A DNA stretch of 64,000 nucleotides from PFJX01 sp964542455 (GTDB lineage Bacteria; Pseudomonadota; Gammaproteobacteria; Burkholderiales; Thiobacillaceae), in the NCBI GenBank assembly GCA_964542455.1, contig CAZIUC010000012.1:1-64000 (forward strand), in the 5' to 3' direction. The position numbers and the translations under genes are program-made. Shown here piece after piece: positions 33,231 to 41,021 of the stretch (the first letter of the stretch is position 1; each line of letters begins with the position of its first letter). The notes beneath the pieces are model-generated. The model worked only from the letters and a program-made list of their open reading frames with translations, was not told the origin of the DNA and did not search any database.

Positions 33231-33975
33231 GGCCCTTCTCGCTCAGATACATCAGCTTCACGTAGCGGTAATACACCCCCTCGCCATTGGATACCGCCAA
33301 CATGAACCCCTCGCGTCCGTCGAGGAATCCCGCGCGTAACAGATAGGTACGCAGAAAGGCCCATAACCCGTGCGCCACCGCCTTGCCGAGACCACCCCGC
33401 TTGCCGCGCATCAAAGCCTGTTCGGCGCCGGCGCTGGAATAGCGGTTTACTTTGTCCAGCACCTCGTCCAGCGTGCGAAAGCTCTCGTGATAGAGCGGTG
33501 CCGTCAGGCGCCCCGGTGCCCCCTGAAACGACAGGCGCTCATGCACCCTGTCCTCGGTGAAACGGATCGCGCCACGCCGAAACAAGCGCGGTTTGTAGTC
33601 CGGCCACCAGCCGGAATGGCGAATCCAGCGCCCGCAGTAACTGGTGAGGATGGGCATTTCATAGACCTCCGCCAGCGGCGCGGCGATGGCGGCCTGAATT
33701 TCCGCGCGCAATTCCGCGCCGACGCGCTCATCGGCGTCGATGGAAAGTACCCATTCACCGCTGGCGTGGGCCAGCGCGCGGTTCTTCTGCACACCGAAAC
33801 CGGGCCAGTCGGCGGCCACGAACACCTTGTCGGTAAATTGCCGCGCCAGTTCCACCGTGCCATCGCTACTGCCGGAATCGAGAACAATGATCTCGTCGGC
33901 GAAAGCGGCCGACTCCAGGGTCGCGCCCAGGCGCGATACCTCGTTTTTGCAGATGATGATGACCGACAGCTTCAT
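33217..33975 (-). CDS. Glycosyltransferase family 2, WaaE/KdtX-like
   Basis: 252 aa. MKLSVIIICKNEVSRLGATLESAAFADEIIVLDSGSSDGT is the near-signature opening of WaaE-type LPS-core beta-glucosyltransferases; SIDADERV and GWWPDYKPRLFRRGAIRF follow. Its start overlaps the stop of the upstream gene (ATGA), so translation is coupled. Likely adds a core hexose. Confidence 0.9.
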   Translation of the reverse strand: MKLSVIIICKNEVSRLGATLESAAFADEIIVLDSGSSDGTVELARQFTDKVFVAADWPGFGVQKNRALAHASGEWVLSIDADERVGAELRAEIQAAIAAPLAEVYEMPILTSYCGRWIRHSGWWPDYKPRLFRRGAIRFTEDRVHERLSFQGAPGRLTAPLYHESFRTLDEVLDKVNRYSSAGAEQALMRGKRGGLGKAVAHGLWAFLRTYLLRAGFLDGREGFMLAVSNGEGVYYRYVKLMYLSEKGRDGK

Positions 33976-34838
33976 GACCGCACCAGTGTGAAGTGTTTCT
34001 TGGACAGTTCCACGCCGAACGCCCGCTCCAGCTTCATCATCCAGCGATGCTTGCGCTCCTTGCGGCTGGGCAGGTGCGTCGGGTCGGGCGCATAGGCGGT
34101 TTCTCCTTCCTGTTGCAGCCACGCCTGCACCACGGCGGGATGGCTGCCGGTGAAAGGCGCCAGGGCTTGCGGGTCGATGCGGTAGGCGTCGAACAGGCCG
34201 GCGCTGCCGCCCCAGTATTTGCCCACGCGCTGCTGTTTCTCGTGCATGGCGCCGATGCGGCGCACATGGCCGTAGTGGTAGATGGGCGCGCCGGCCAGGG
34301 CGGCGCGCGGATAACGGCCACGCTTGTTGCCCTCCATCACCACCCAGAACAGACCGTCCGGCGCCCAGGTGCGGATCGTGTTGCGGATGATGCGCGGCGC
34401 CCGCCGGTACCAGCCGGGGCTGATCGCCCGCCAGTCGGGGCTGCCGAAGAAATGGTGGTAGTCGAACACCAGTGCCTCCACCCGCGCGTCATCAAGATGG
34501 CGCCGCATGCTGGCGAGGATGGTGGGCAGATCATCCTCGTGCAGGACTTCATCGCCTTCCAGGTAGAAGGCCCAGTCGCCCGAGCAATTGAACTGGGCGA
34601 TCATTTTCTGCTGCGCGTAAACGAAACCCCGGTCGCGCATGGACTCGTTCCAGCGGGTTTCCAGGATGCGGATCTTGTCCGAGCCGATGCCGCGGATGCG
34701 CTCCAGCGTGTCGTCGTCGCTCTCGCCCACCGCCACCACGAACTCGTCGCAGATCGGCAGCACCGAGCGGATGCTCTCCACATAGGGGTAGCCCAACAGA
34801 CTGCCGTTGCGGATGAAAGTGAAGCCGCTGACTTTCAA
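33972..34838 (-). CDS. Glycosyltransferase-like protein, GT2-type
   Basis: 288 aa. VSGFTFIRNGSLLGYPYVESIRS, VGESDDDT and the FYLEGDEVLHEDD site are those of a GT2-like family often seen in LPS regions. A late WAPDGLFWVVMEGNKRGRYPRAALAGAPIYHYGHVR is characteristic of this group. Overlaps both neighbours by 4 bp in a tight operon. Confidence 0.82.
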   Translation of the reverse strand: MKVSGFTFIRNGSLLGYPYVESIRSVLPICDEFVVAVGESDDDTLERIRGIGSDKIRILETRWNESMRDRGFVYAQQKMIAQFNCSGDWAFYLEGDEVLHEDDLPTILASMRRHLDDARVEALVFDYHHFFGSPDWRAISPGWYRRAPRIIRNTIRTWAPDGLFWVVMEGNKRGRYPRAALAGAPIYHYGHVRRIGAMHEKQQRVGKYWGGSAGLFDAYRIDPQALAPFTGSHPAVVQAWLQQEGETAYAPDPTHLPSRKERKHRWMMKLERAFGVELSKKHFTLVRS

Positions 34839-36361
34839 CGTGTATCTCCTGTTGACCTAACCCACTCCGCATAGTGAACGACATAACCCAGCCAGTCGTC
34901 GGGCAAGTGCAATGTACCCTGGCTTGCCGCCTGGTAAGTCGCCGGGATCACACCCATCTTCGTGGCAAGATAGTCGGGAAAAATCGGCGGTACCGCCGTC
35001 GTGCCGCCCAGCCACAGGAGGATCAGGCGGTCGGGCGGAGGCACCGGGCGATCCGGCGGCCGCGAGGACAGGCAATACAGGGGGATGCCGGGGTAGGCGA
35101 TGGCGACGTGTGCCGCTTCATAGGGGTTGTCCACCAGGAACGCGGCTCCACGCGGGTCGAGCGGCAGGCTGGCGAGGGTCCGCATGACCGGCAGATGCAC
35201 GCGGCCGTCGGCATGCCAGCGCGCGCCGAAGGCGAAATCCACCAGGCGCACGCCGACGATGAGGAGACTCAGGGCGATGCCGACCAGCAGCAGACGGCGC
35301 ATGCCGCGCGCCCACTCGGGATAGGCGCGGCGCGCGCGCAGCAATAGCCAGAATGGCAGGGGGAACAGCACCGTGACCATCCAGCGCGATTTCACGTAAT
35401 CCACCGGCTTCACGACCATGAGGACCAGCATGATGGCCAGCAGGACGAAATGGAAACGGCCCAGCAGCCGCTCCGGGTCGCCCGGCTCAGCCGTGTTACG
35501 CGGGAACAGGCGAGGAGGAAGGTACAGGCGAGGGAAAGCCCAGATCAGAACCAGCAGCAGCGGCAAGGCGTATTCCACTCCGGCGAGCAACAAACGCGCA
35601 TGCGCCAGCACACCGAGATGCAGACGATGTTCGCCCTCCATCTTTCCGGCCAGCGAGGTGTGAAACCAGGCCCAGTGCTCGATCAACCAGCCGTAATAGG
35701 GAGCGGCCAGCGCCAGGCAAACGATGAGCACCGCCGCCATGCGCCGGTCGGCCAGCACCGCGCGGTAACGCGGGGTGGCCAGAGCGGCGAAGCCAAGCAG
35801 CAGCAGGTACAGGAAAAAGCCGAATTTGGCGTACATACCCAGGGCGATGGCCAGGGCCAGGTAGGCATAGCGTTTGCCGTCGCAAGTTTCTCCCAGGGAG
35901 AGCAGCGCATGCAGGGTCATGGCCATGGCCAGCGCCATCATCACCGTATGGGTGAAACCCACATGCATCTGCCAGGCGAACACCGGCAACAACAGATAAC
36001 TCATCACGGCGGCGGCACGCCACAGCGGTTCCACGAACAAATGCCGCGACAGCCGCCAGGTTACATAGAACAAGGCGGCGATCTGGAGATATTTGATGAC
36101 CGTCACCACCGCCAGGCTGGGGCCGAACACCTGGAACGCACCCCAGGTCAGCCAGGTGTAAAGCGGCGGTTGCGGGAACTCGTAGCCGAGCAACAGATGA
36201 CCGGCGTGCAACACCTGTTCGGCGTCGTCCACCTGTAGCGTGGAGGAGAACGCCAGGCGCATCCAGATATGCAGCCCGAGGTAGAGGCCCAGCCAGAGCA
36301 GCAGGCAACGCCCCATCGCGCCGCTATCGGCGGCGCCGCAACGAAACAGACCCGGCTTCAT
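34835..36361 (-). CDS. GT39/ArnT-like membrane glycosyltransferase
   Basis: 508 aa, around 10-12 membrane helices. The first periplasmic loop has the acidic pair VDDAEQV expected of GT-C enzymes that use polyprenyl-phosphate sugars (ArnT, PMT_2). The C-terminal soluble part fits a periplasmic domain. It heads the minus-strand glycosyltransferase operon and probably decorates lipid A, core or another envelope glycan from an undecaprenyl-phosphate donor. Confidence 0.85.
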   Translation of the reverse strand: MKPGLFRCGAADSGAMGRCLLLWLGLYLGLHIWMRLAFSSTLQVDDAEQVLHAGHLLLGYEFPQPPLYTWLTWGAFQVFGPSLAVVTVIKYLQIAALFYVTWRLSRHLFVEPLWRAAAVMSYLLLPVFAWQMHVGFTHTVMMALAMAMTLHALLSLGETCDGKRYAYLALAIALGMYAKFGFFLYLLLLGFAALATPRYRAVLADRRMAAVLIVCLALAAPYYGWLIEHWAWFHTSLAGKMEGEHRLHLGVLAHARLLLAGVEYALPLLLVLIWAFPRLYLPPRLFPRNTAEPGDPERLLGRFHFVLLAIMLVLMVVKPVDYVKSRWMVTVLFPLPFWLLLRARRAYPEWARGMRRLLLVGIALSLLIVGVRLVDFAFGARWHADGRVHLPVMRTLASLPLDPRGAAFLVDNPYEAAHVAIAYPGIPLYCLSSRPPDRPVPPPDRLILLWLGGTTAVPPIFPDYLATKMGVIPATYQAASQGTLHLPDDWLGYVVHYAEWVRSTGDTR

Positions 36362-36386
36362 GCCGCCCCTCCCTCGGCCGGCTCGT

Positions 36387-36878
36387 TCATACCGGCATGG
36401 CCCCGGCTAACACCTGCTTACGAAATTTCAGAGGCAGATCGCCAGGCGTCAGGAGATCGACGGGAACACCCGGCGGGGTTTCGAGTTCGATTTTCAGGCC
36501 ACCGAGGTCGAACAAGGTGGCCCCGGGAAGCGGATCGACGAGCAGATCCAGGCCGCTGTCGTCGGCTCTGTGCACGTTGGCCGTTGATGAAGTTGGGGTA
36601 CGGCCCTCCCCCTTTCTCAAAGGGGGGTTAAGGGGGATTTCCGAGACGATCACCCAAGCAAACGTGGCTAAATCCCCCTCATTCCCCCTTTGAGAAAGGG
36701 GGAGGACACTCCTCCACGCACTTTCACAAAGATCAACGACTAACGCGAACAGGTCGCTGTCGTCAGCATCATCACCCCGCGGAACCGAGCCGAATGCGCG
36801 GACATTGGTGACGCGAAAACGCCCCGCCATATCACGCACGCCGTCACGTCTTGAGGCGAGTGCCAGAGAAGTTTTCAT
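36387..36878 (-). pseudogene. MNT-type nucleotidyltransferase interrupted by a MITE
   Basis: The start MKTSLALASRRDGVRDM, the motif VRAFGSVPRGDDADDSDL and the end DLLVDPLPGATLFDLGGLKIELE...VPVDLLTPGDLPLKFRKQVL are a typical MNT nucleotidyltransferase of about 95 aa. A 201-bp repeat with a 17-bp target duplication (36550-36566 and 36751-36767) is inserted exactly at the catalytic DLD. Frame is kept (67 codons), but each copy of the duplicated codons has lost one aspartate (DSDLF and DSGLD). The product of 163 aa is probably inactive. An ORF exists, so it could still be translated. Confidence 0.85.
36567..36750. mobile_element. CCCCCTTT-AAAGGGGG paired-hairpin MITE, copy 3
   Basis: Imperfect terminal inverted repeats (GTTGGCCGTTGAT left; GTTAGTCGTTGAT on the other strand at right) enclose two CCCCCTTT...AAAGGGGG hairpins. 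A 17-bp direct repeat AGGYCGCTGTCGTCRGC with two mismatches flanks it. This is the only copy in the window with a clear target duplication and a known uninterrupted host gene family. Confidence 0.88.
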
Positions 36879-36933
36879 ACGTCCACTTCCGGCAAAACGC
36901 GGAGGAAATTGAGATAAAAAACGGCACATGCGT

Positions 36934-37482
36934 TCAGGACGCCAGCCGCCGCGCACAGGCTTCGCGAAACAGTTGCCGCAATTCGCTGTCCGCGGGCGCG
37001 ATTCCCAGGTTCTCCGCGCAGTACTCATGCAACTTCAGCGAGGTGTCGAATAGCATGGGAGTCAGTTCGTGCAGGGTATTGAAATGTTCGGCGATGGCCG
37101 AGTAGTCGATTTCATAATCGTGCGCGGCCAGATTTCGCGCGGCGCGGCAGGTCTGCCAGTCCTCCGTGTTTTCAACCACCCCGGCTTTCACGAAGAAGGC
37201 CAGTACTTTCAGAAAGGAATCGTTGCGCTCGCCGGCCAGCAGAAGGGCATGGCGCATGGCGGCGCCCAAGGTATCTTGCAGCTTGGCGAATCGCTCATTG
37301 ACGGCAGCCAGGGGCTCGAACAATTCCGGGTCGGTTTTCCGAACTTCCAGCAGGCTGGGTTCGAGGGGAAAGGGGAGCTTCCGCTCTGACCCGTCGAGAA
37401 AATGGACGCAGCGTTGCACCGCTTCCAGCAGATTGGCGAGGTGCCGGCGCTCCGCCTGGAGCAGGGTCGGGTCAGTGGTCAT
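36934..37482 (-). CDS. HEPN/HepT-like protein of an MNT pair
   Basis: 182 aa, helical. The R-x4-6-H motif appears in RNLAAHDYEIDY, typical of HEPN RNases such as HepT. Its gene starts 11 bp inside the MNT gene on the same strand, the usual MNT-HEPN toxin-antitoxin order. It is longer than classical HepT (about 130 aa). The MNT partner would add nucleotides to the Tyr of the motif. Confidence 0.8.
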   Translation of the reverse strand: MTTDPTLLQAERRHLANLLEAVQRCVHFLDGSERKLPFPLEPSLLEVRKTDPELFEPLAAVNERFAKLQDTLGAAMRHALLLAGERNDSFLKVLAFFVKAGVVENTEDWQTCRAARNLAAHDYEIDYSAIAEHFNTLHELTPMLFDTSLKLHEYCAENLGIAPADSELRQLFREACARRLAS

Positions 37483-37783
37483 GTTGGGACAAATCCAACG
37501 GCACCGCCTGAGCCAGCGCGATGGTCTGGAATGGCGTGGCCTCGCGGCCGGACTGGATGGCGATCAAGTCGATGGGCAGATGCAGGCGGTCTTCCAGTTC
37601 GTTCTTGATACGCGCGCGCTGCAGGGTTGGCATGACGGCATCACTTTCAATCAGAAGATCGACGTCGCCCCCCCGCGCCTGGTCATCGAGCCGTGAACCG
37701 TAGAGCAACACGCGATGTGGTACACCGACATGGCGGCGCACGGTGGCGAGGATCAGATGGCATTGGTCGGTTGTCAGGCGCAT
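37472..37783 (-). CDS. MNT-type nucleotidyltransferase (antitoxin-like)
   Basis: 103 aa. Nucleotidyltransferase motif LLYGSRLDDQARGGDVDLLIE supplies GS and the DxD (DVD) pair; the DRLHLPIDLI segment gives a further acidic strand. Overlaps the HEPN gene by 11 bp. Differs in sequence from the broken MNT gene downstream, so these are two separate nucleotidyltransferases side by side. Confidence 0.85.
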   Translation of the reverse strand: MRLTTDQCHLILATVRRHVGVPHRVLLYGSRLDDQARGGDVDLLIESDAVMPTLQRARIKNELEDRLHLPIDLIAIQSGREATPFQTIALAQAVPLDLSQHDH

Positions 37784-37850
37784 GCGGCGAGTTTATCAAT
37801 ACATGCGGCGAAATCGAGGAACGCCAGAAGGATCGCCCACACGCTCTGAT

Positions 37851-38903
37851 TCATTCCGGCAACGCCTCCAACACCTGTTCCGGGCCCAACTTGTTCAGGC
37901 AATCGAGATGCCCGAGCGGGCAGACGCGCTTGAAACAGGGACTGCAATCCAGGCCCAGGCGCAACACGCGCGCCCGCGCCGAAAAAGGTGGTGTGTAGCC
38001 CGGATCGGTGGAGCCATAGAGGGCGATCACCGGCGCGTCCACGGCGGCGGCGATGTGCATCAGGCCGGAATCATTGCTGACCACGCAGGTTGCACAGGCG
38101 AGCAGATCGACGGTTTCTTCCAGGCTGGTCCGGCCGGCCAGGTTGGCCACCGATGCGCCCTCATCCCCAGCGGAGGGGAGTGAAGCGGCGATGGTCTCGG
38201 TCACGGGCCGGTCCTTGGCGGAGCCGAACAGCCAGACCTGCCAGCCGTCCCGCAATTTGGCGCGCGCCACCGCCGCGTAATGAGCTTCCGGCCAGCGTTT
38301 GGCGGGGCCGAATTCGGCGCCGGGGCAGAGTGCCAGGATCGGGCGGTCAAGCTTGAGGCCGAGGCGTGCGAGGCTGGCTTGCTGGGCCTGGGGGTTGATC
38401 GTCAGGCGCGGTTGTGGGGGGGCAAGCGTTGCTCCCTCTCCCCCGGCCCCTCCCCCGGTGGGGGAGGGGGGAAAGGCCAAGGCGCTATACCGCTCCACCA
38501 GCCTCGGCAGCGCCTGTTTGTCGAGGCGGCGGGCGTCGTTGAGCAGGCCGTGGCGGAACTCGCCGAGATAGCCGGTGCGCAGCGGTATGCCGGCGAGGAA
38601 TGGCACCAGGGCGGATTTCCAGGAGTTGGGCAGGACGATGGCCTGGTCATAGGCCGTCGGCCGCAACTCGCGCGCCAGGCGGCGGCGTCCCGCCCAGTCG
38701 AAGCGGCCGTGCGCGAACGGCGACACGAGAACGCGGCGCACCTCCGGCATGCGCGCCAGGATGCCCGCCGACCAGGCCGGCGCCAGCACATCGATGGCCA
38801 TGTCGGGGTGGGCGCGGCGCAGGGCCGTGTACAGGCTTTGCGCCATGATCATGTCGCCCACCCAGGAGGGGCCGACCACCAGACATTGCCGCGCCACCGT
38901 CAT
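37851..38903 (-). CDS. waaF: ADP-heptose:LPS heptosyltransferase II
   Basis: 350 aa, GT9. Adds the second heptose to the LPS inner core. VVGPSWVGDMIMAQSLY, VLAPAWSAGILARMPEVRRV, DQAIVLPNSWKSALVPFLAGI and the C-terminal SNDSGLMHIAAAV and STDPGYTPP match WaaF throughout. A short GC-rich palindrome (38433-38472) is read in frame as PPSPTGGGAGGEG between the two Rossmann domains. Start overlaps the VirK-like gene (ATGA); a longer frame upstream is not family-like. Confidence 0.94.
   Translation of the reverse strand: MTVARQCLVVGPSWVGDMIMAQSLYTALRRAHPDMAIDVLAPAWSAGILARMPEVRRVLVSPFAHGRFDWAGRRRLARELRPTAYDQAIVLPNSWKSALVPFLAGIPLRTGYLGEFRHGLLNDARRLDKQALPRLVERYSALAFPPSPTGGGAGGEGATLAPPQPRLTINPQAQQASLARLGLKLDRPILALCPGAEFGPAKRWPEAHYAAVARAKLRDGWQVWLFGSAKDRPVTETIAASLPSAGDEGASVANLAGRTSLEETVDLLACATCVVSNDSGLMHIAAAVDAPVIALYGSTDPGYTPPFSARARVLRLGLDCSPCFKRVCPLGHLDCLNKLGPEQVLEALPE
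38433..38472. repeat. CCCTCTCCCCCGGCCCC palindrome inside waaF
   Basis: Contains CTCCCCCGGTGGGGGAG. Closely related to 40983-41021 (CCCCGGCCCCTCTCCC then GATGGGAGAGGGG). In-frame in waaF in a poorly conserved linker. Confidence 0.75.
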
Positions 38904-39847
38904 TGGTGTCTCATCTCCGCGGCCGCGCGCGCCAGATCGTCGTACCACTGGCGCGCGGTCGCGGCCTTGCGCGCGGCGGCGGAACGCTTGCTGGAGGCCA
39001 GCGTGGCGGGATCGCGGGCGATCGGCTCCAGAGGAAGCTGGTAGACGTGAGGAGTGAGCGGGTGACCGTCGTACTCCCGCCAGAACTGGTCGTAGTCGGC
39101 CTTGATGCGTTTTTTCAGATCGCGATAGCCGGCGAATACCGTGCCCTCGTTCGCCACGCCATACAGGCCGGCCAACCCCCAAGCCGCCACCAGCGCCTGC
39201 GCCGCGTGCAGGATCAAGGCCTTGGGGCGCATGCCCTGCATCGCCTTGGTCACACGCTTGATCAATTCCGGGAAGTCTTCCTCCGCGCCCGGCCCCTTGC
39301 TGCAACCGATCCACAACACCGGCGCCGTTCCTTCCAGGCCCAGGCGTTGCGGGCTCACCACGGCCACCGCCAGCATGTGCAAGGTGCGCCCGTCGAGTTG
39401 CAGGTCGATGCGCAGTTCGCCCTCCCGGCCGAGGCCGGTAGGAGGCAGCAATTTCAATGCCACTTCCCCGGCCGGTGTTTCCCGCCGCAGCAGGACCGCG
39501 CCGTCAACATATATCCGGTGTATCGCCAGAGCGCTGAGATGGCTGAGGAGAAATTGAAAGTGATCGCGTACCGCCAGCAAGCGCCCGGCGGGTTTCAGGC
39601 CACGGATCAGATAAGGGCGCAGGACGCGCTGGCCGTGATTCAGATCCTGGTCGAGCACCGGGCGCAGCGCCGGGTCGGCGAACACCGCCAGGTTGCCGCG
39701 CAAAGCGGCGCGGAACCACCAGACGCGCAGGCGTTGTTTCGTTCGGATGCGCCAGCCATCCCATCCCGTCGCATCTCCGGCCTCCGCCTGGATGCGCTCA
39801 AGGTAAGCGGCCACGTCCCACGGCGCCGGCTGGCTGCCGGCGTTCAT
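38900..39847 (-). CDS. VirK/YbjX family protein (DUF535)
   Basis: 315 aa. FQFLLSHLSALAIHRIYVDGAVLL, LPPTGLGREGELRIDLQLDG, and WGLAGLYGVANEGTVFAGYRD through ADYDQFWREYDG follow the VirK/YbjX family, linked in enterics to envelope and LPS modification. Directly upstream of and overlapping waaF by 4 bp, which supports an envelope role. Cytoplasmic; biochemistry unknown. Confidence 0.87.
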   Translation of the reverse strand: MNAGSQPAPWDVAAYLERIQAEAGDATGWDGWRIRTKQRLRVWWFRAALRGNLAVFADPALRPVLDQDLNHGQRVLRPYLIRGLKPAGRLLAVRDHFQFLLSHLSALAIHRIYVDGAVLLRRETPAGEVALKLLPPTGLGREGELRIDLQLDGRTLHMLAVAVVSPQRLGLEGTAPVLWIGCSKGPGAEEDFPELIKRVTKAMQGMRPKALILHAAQALVAAWGLAGLYGVANEGTVFAGYRDLKKRIKADYDQFWREYDGHPLTPHVYQLPLEPIARDPATLASSKRSAAARKAATARQWYDDLARAAAEMRHQ

Positions 39848-39901
39848 GAAGCGCTAACGGGTATGACTTGTGACCACCCCCGATGATGAAACCAGCGCAC
39901 T

Positions 39902-39970
39902 TGTAGCGCCGGCTTCCAGCCGGCGTCTTTCTGATCAGTCCCACGAAGCCGGCTGGAAGCCGGCGCCACA
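39902..39970. repeat. GTAGCGCCGGC palindromic repeat, copy 3
   Basis: TGTAGCGCCGGC left end, GCCGGCGCCACA right end (one mismatch), inner arms around CTTCCAGCCGGC and GCCGGCTGGAAG. In the 150-bp gap between hldD and the VirK-like gene. Confidence 0.85.
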
Positions 39971-39998
39971 GTGAAGGCGCGAGCTTGTTTCACGTTGG

Positions 39999-40955
39999 TC
40001 ACTGAGCGCCACCATTCGACTCCAGCCAGGCCAGGTATTTCGGTACGCCCGCCTCCACGCTCATGAACTCGGCCGTGTAGCCGGCCTGGCGCAGTCGGCC
40101 GATGTCGGCCTGGGTATAGCTCTGGTAACGGCCTTTGAGATGGTCGGGGAACGGCACGTAATCGATCTCGCCGCGCCCGTGGTACTGGATCACCGCGCGC
40201 GCCACGTCATTGAAGCTCTGCGCCCGCCCTGTGCCGACGTTGAAAATACCGGAAACGCCGGGGTTATCGAGCAGCCACAGCTTCACCGCGATGGCATCGT
40301 CGACATGAATGAAATCGCGCAATTGCTCGCCATTGCCATAGCCGTCGGTGCCCTCGAACAGCTTTACCCGGCCGTCCTTGAGTATCTGGTTGTGGAAGTG
40401 GAAGGCGACGCTGGCCATGCTGCCCTTGTGCTGTTCGCGCGGGCCGTAGACGTTGAAGTAGCGCAGCCCACAAACCTGGCTGGTCAGGGCACCCTGGTGG
40501 TGGCGCAGGTACTGGTCGAACTGGAACTTGGAATAGGCGTACATATTGAGCGGCTGCTCATGTTGCCGTTCCTCGCTGAACACCGGGCCCATGCCGTAGA
40601 CCGAGGCGGAGGAGGCATAAATAAAGGGGATTTCATGAGCCTGGCACCAGAGCAGCAGATCCTTGGTGTACTCGAAGTTGTTCTTCATGATGAATTCGCC
40701 GTCCCACTCCGTGGTGGCGGAACAAGCGCCTTCATGAATCACGGCGTCGACCTTGCCAAAATCCCATCCGCCGAGCACGCGTTTGAGGAAGTCCAGCCGA
40801 TCCATGTAATCGACGATGTCGCAATCGGCCAGATTCCTGAACTTGATGCCTTCCTTGAGGTCGTCGACCACCAGGATGTCGGAAATGCCGCGCACATTCA
40901 GCGCCTTGACCATGTTGCTGCCGATCAAACCCGCCCCGCCTGTCACGATGTACAT
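39999..40955 (-). CDS. hldD: ADP-L-glycero-D-manno-heptose-6-epimerase
   Basis: 318 aa, extended short-chain dehydrogenase. VTGGAGLIGSNMVKALN is the NADP-binding opening; catalytic SSASVYG and YAYSKFQFDQYL (Tyr-x3-Lys) follow, with NVYGPREQHKGSMASVAFH and DFIHVDDA. It makes the L,D form of ADP-heptose from the product of HldE, encoded just upstream on the same strand. Confidence 0.96.
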   Translation of the reverse strand: MYIVTGGAGLIGSNMVKALNVRGISDILVVDDLKEGIKFRNLADCDIVDYMDRLDFLKRVLGGWDFGKVDAVIHEGACSATTEWDGEFIMKNNFEYTKDLLLWCQAHEIPFIYASSASVYGMGPVFSEERQHEQPLNMYAYSKFQFDQYLRHHQGALTSQVCGLRYFNVYGPREQHKGSMASVAFHFHNQILKDGRVKLFEGTDGYGNGEQLRDFIHVDDAIAVKLWLLDNPGVSGIFNVGTGRAQSFNDVARAVIQYHGRGEIDYVPFPDHLKGRYQSYTQADIGRLRQAGYTAEFMSVEAGVPKYLAWLESNGGAQ

Positions 40956-40982
40956 ACGTTTCTCCTAATTTCGGGCGGGTTT

Positions 40983-41021
40983 CCCTCACCCCCGGCCCCT
41001 CTCCCGATGGGAGAGGGGAGG
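40983..41021. repeat. CCCTCACCCCCGGCCCC palindrome
   Basis: Ends in CCTCTCCCGATGGGAGAGG, a 7-bp perfect inner stem. Lies between hldE and hldD; may weaken transcription between them. Related to the copy in waaF. Confidence 0.8.
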
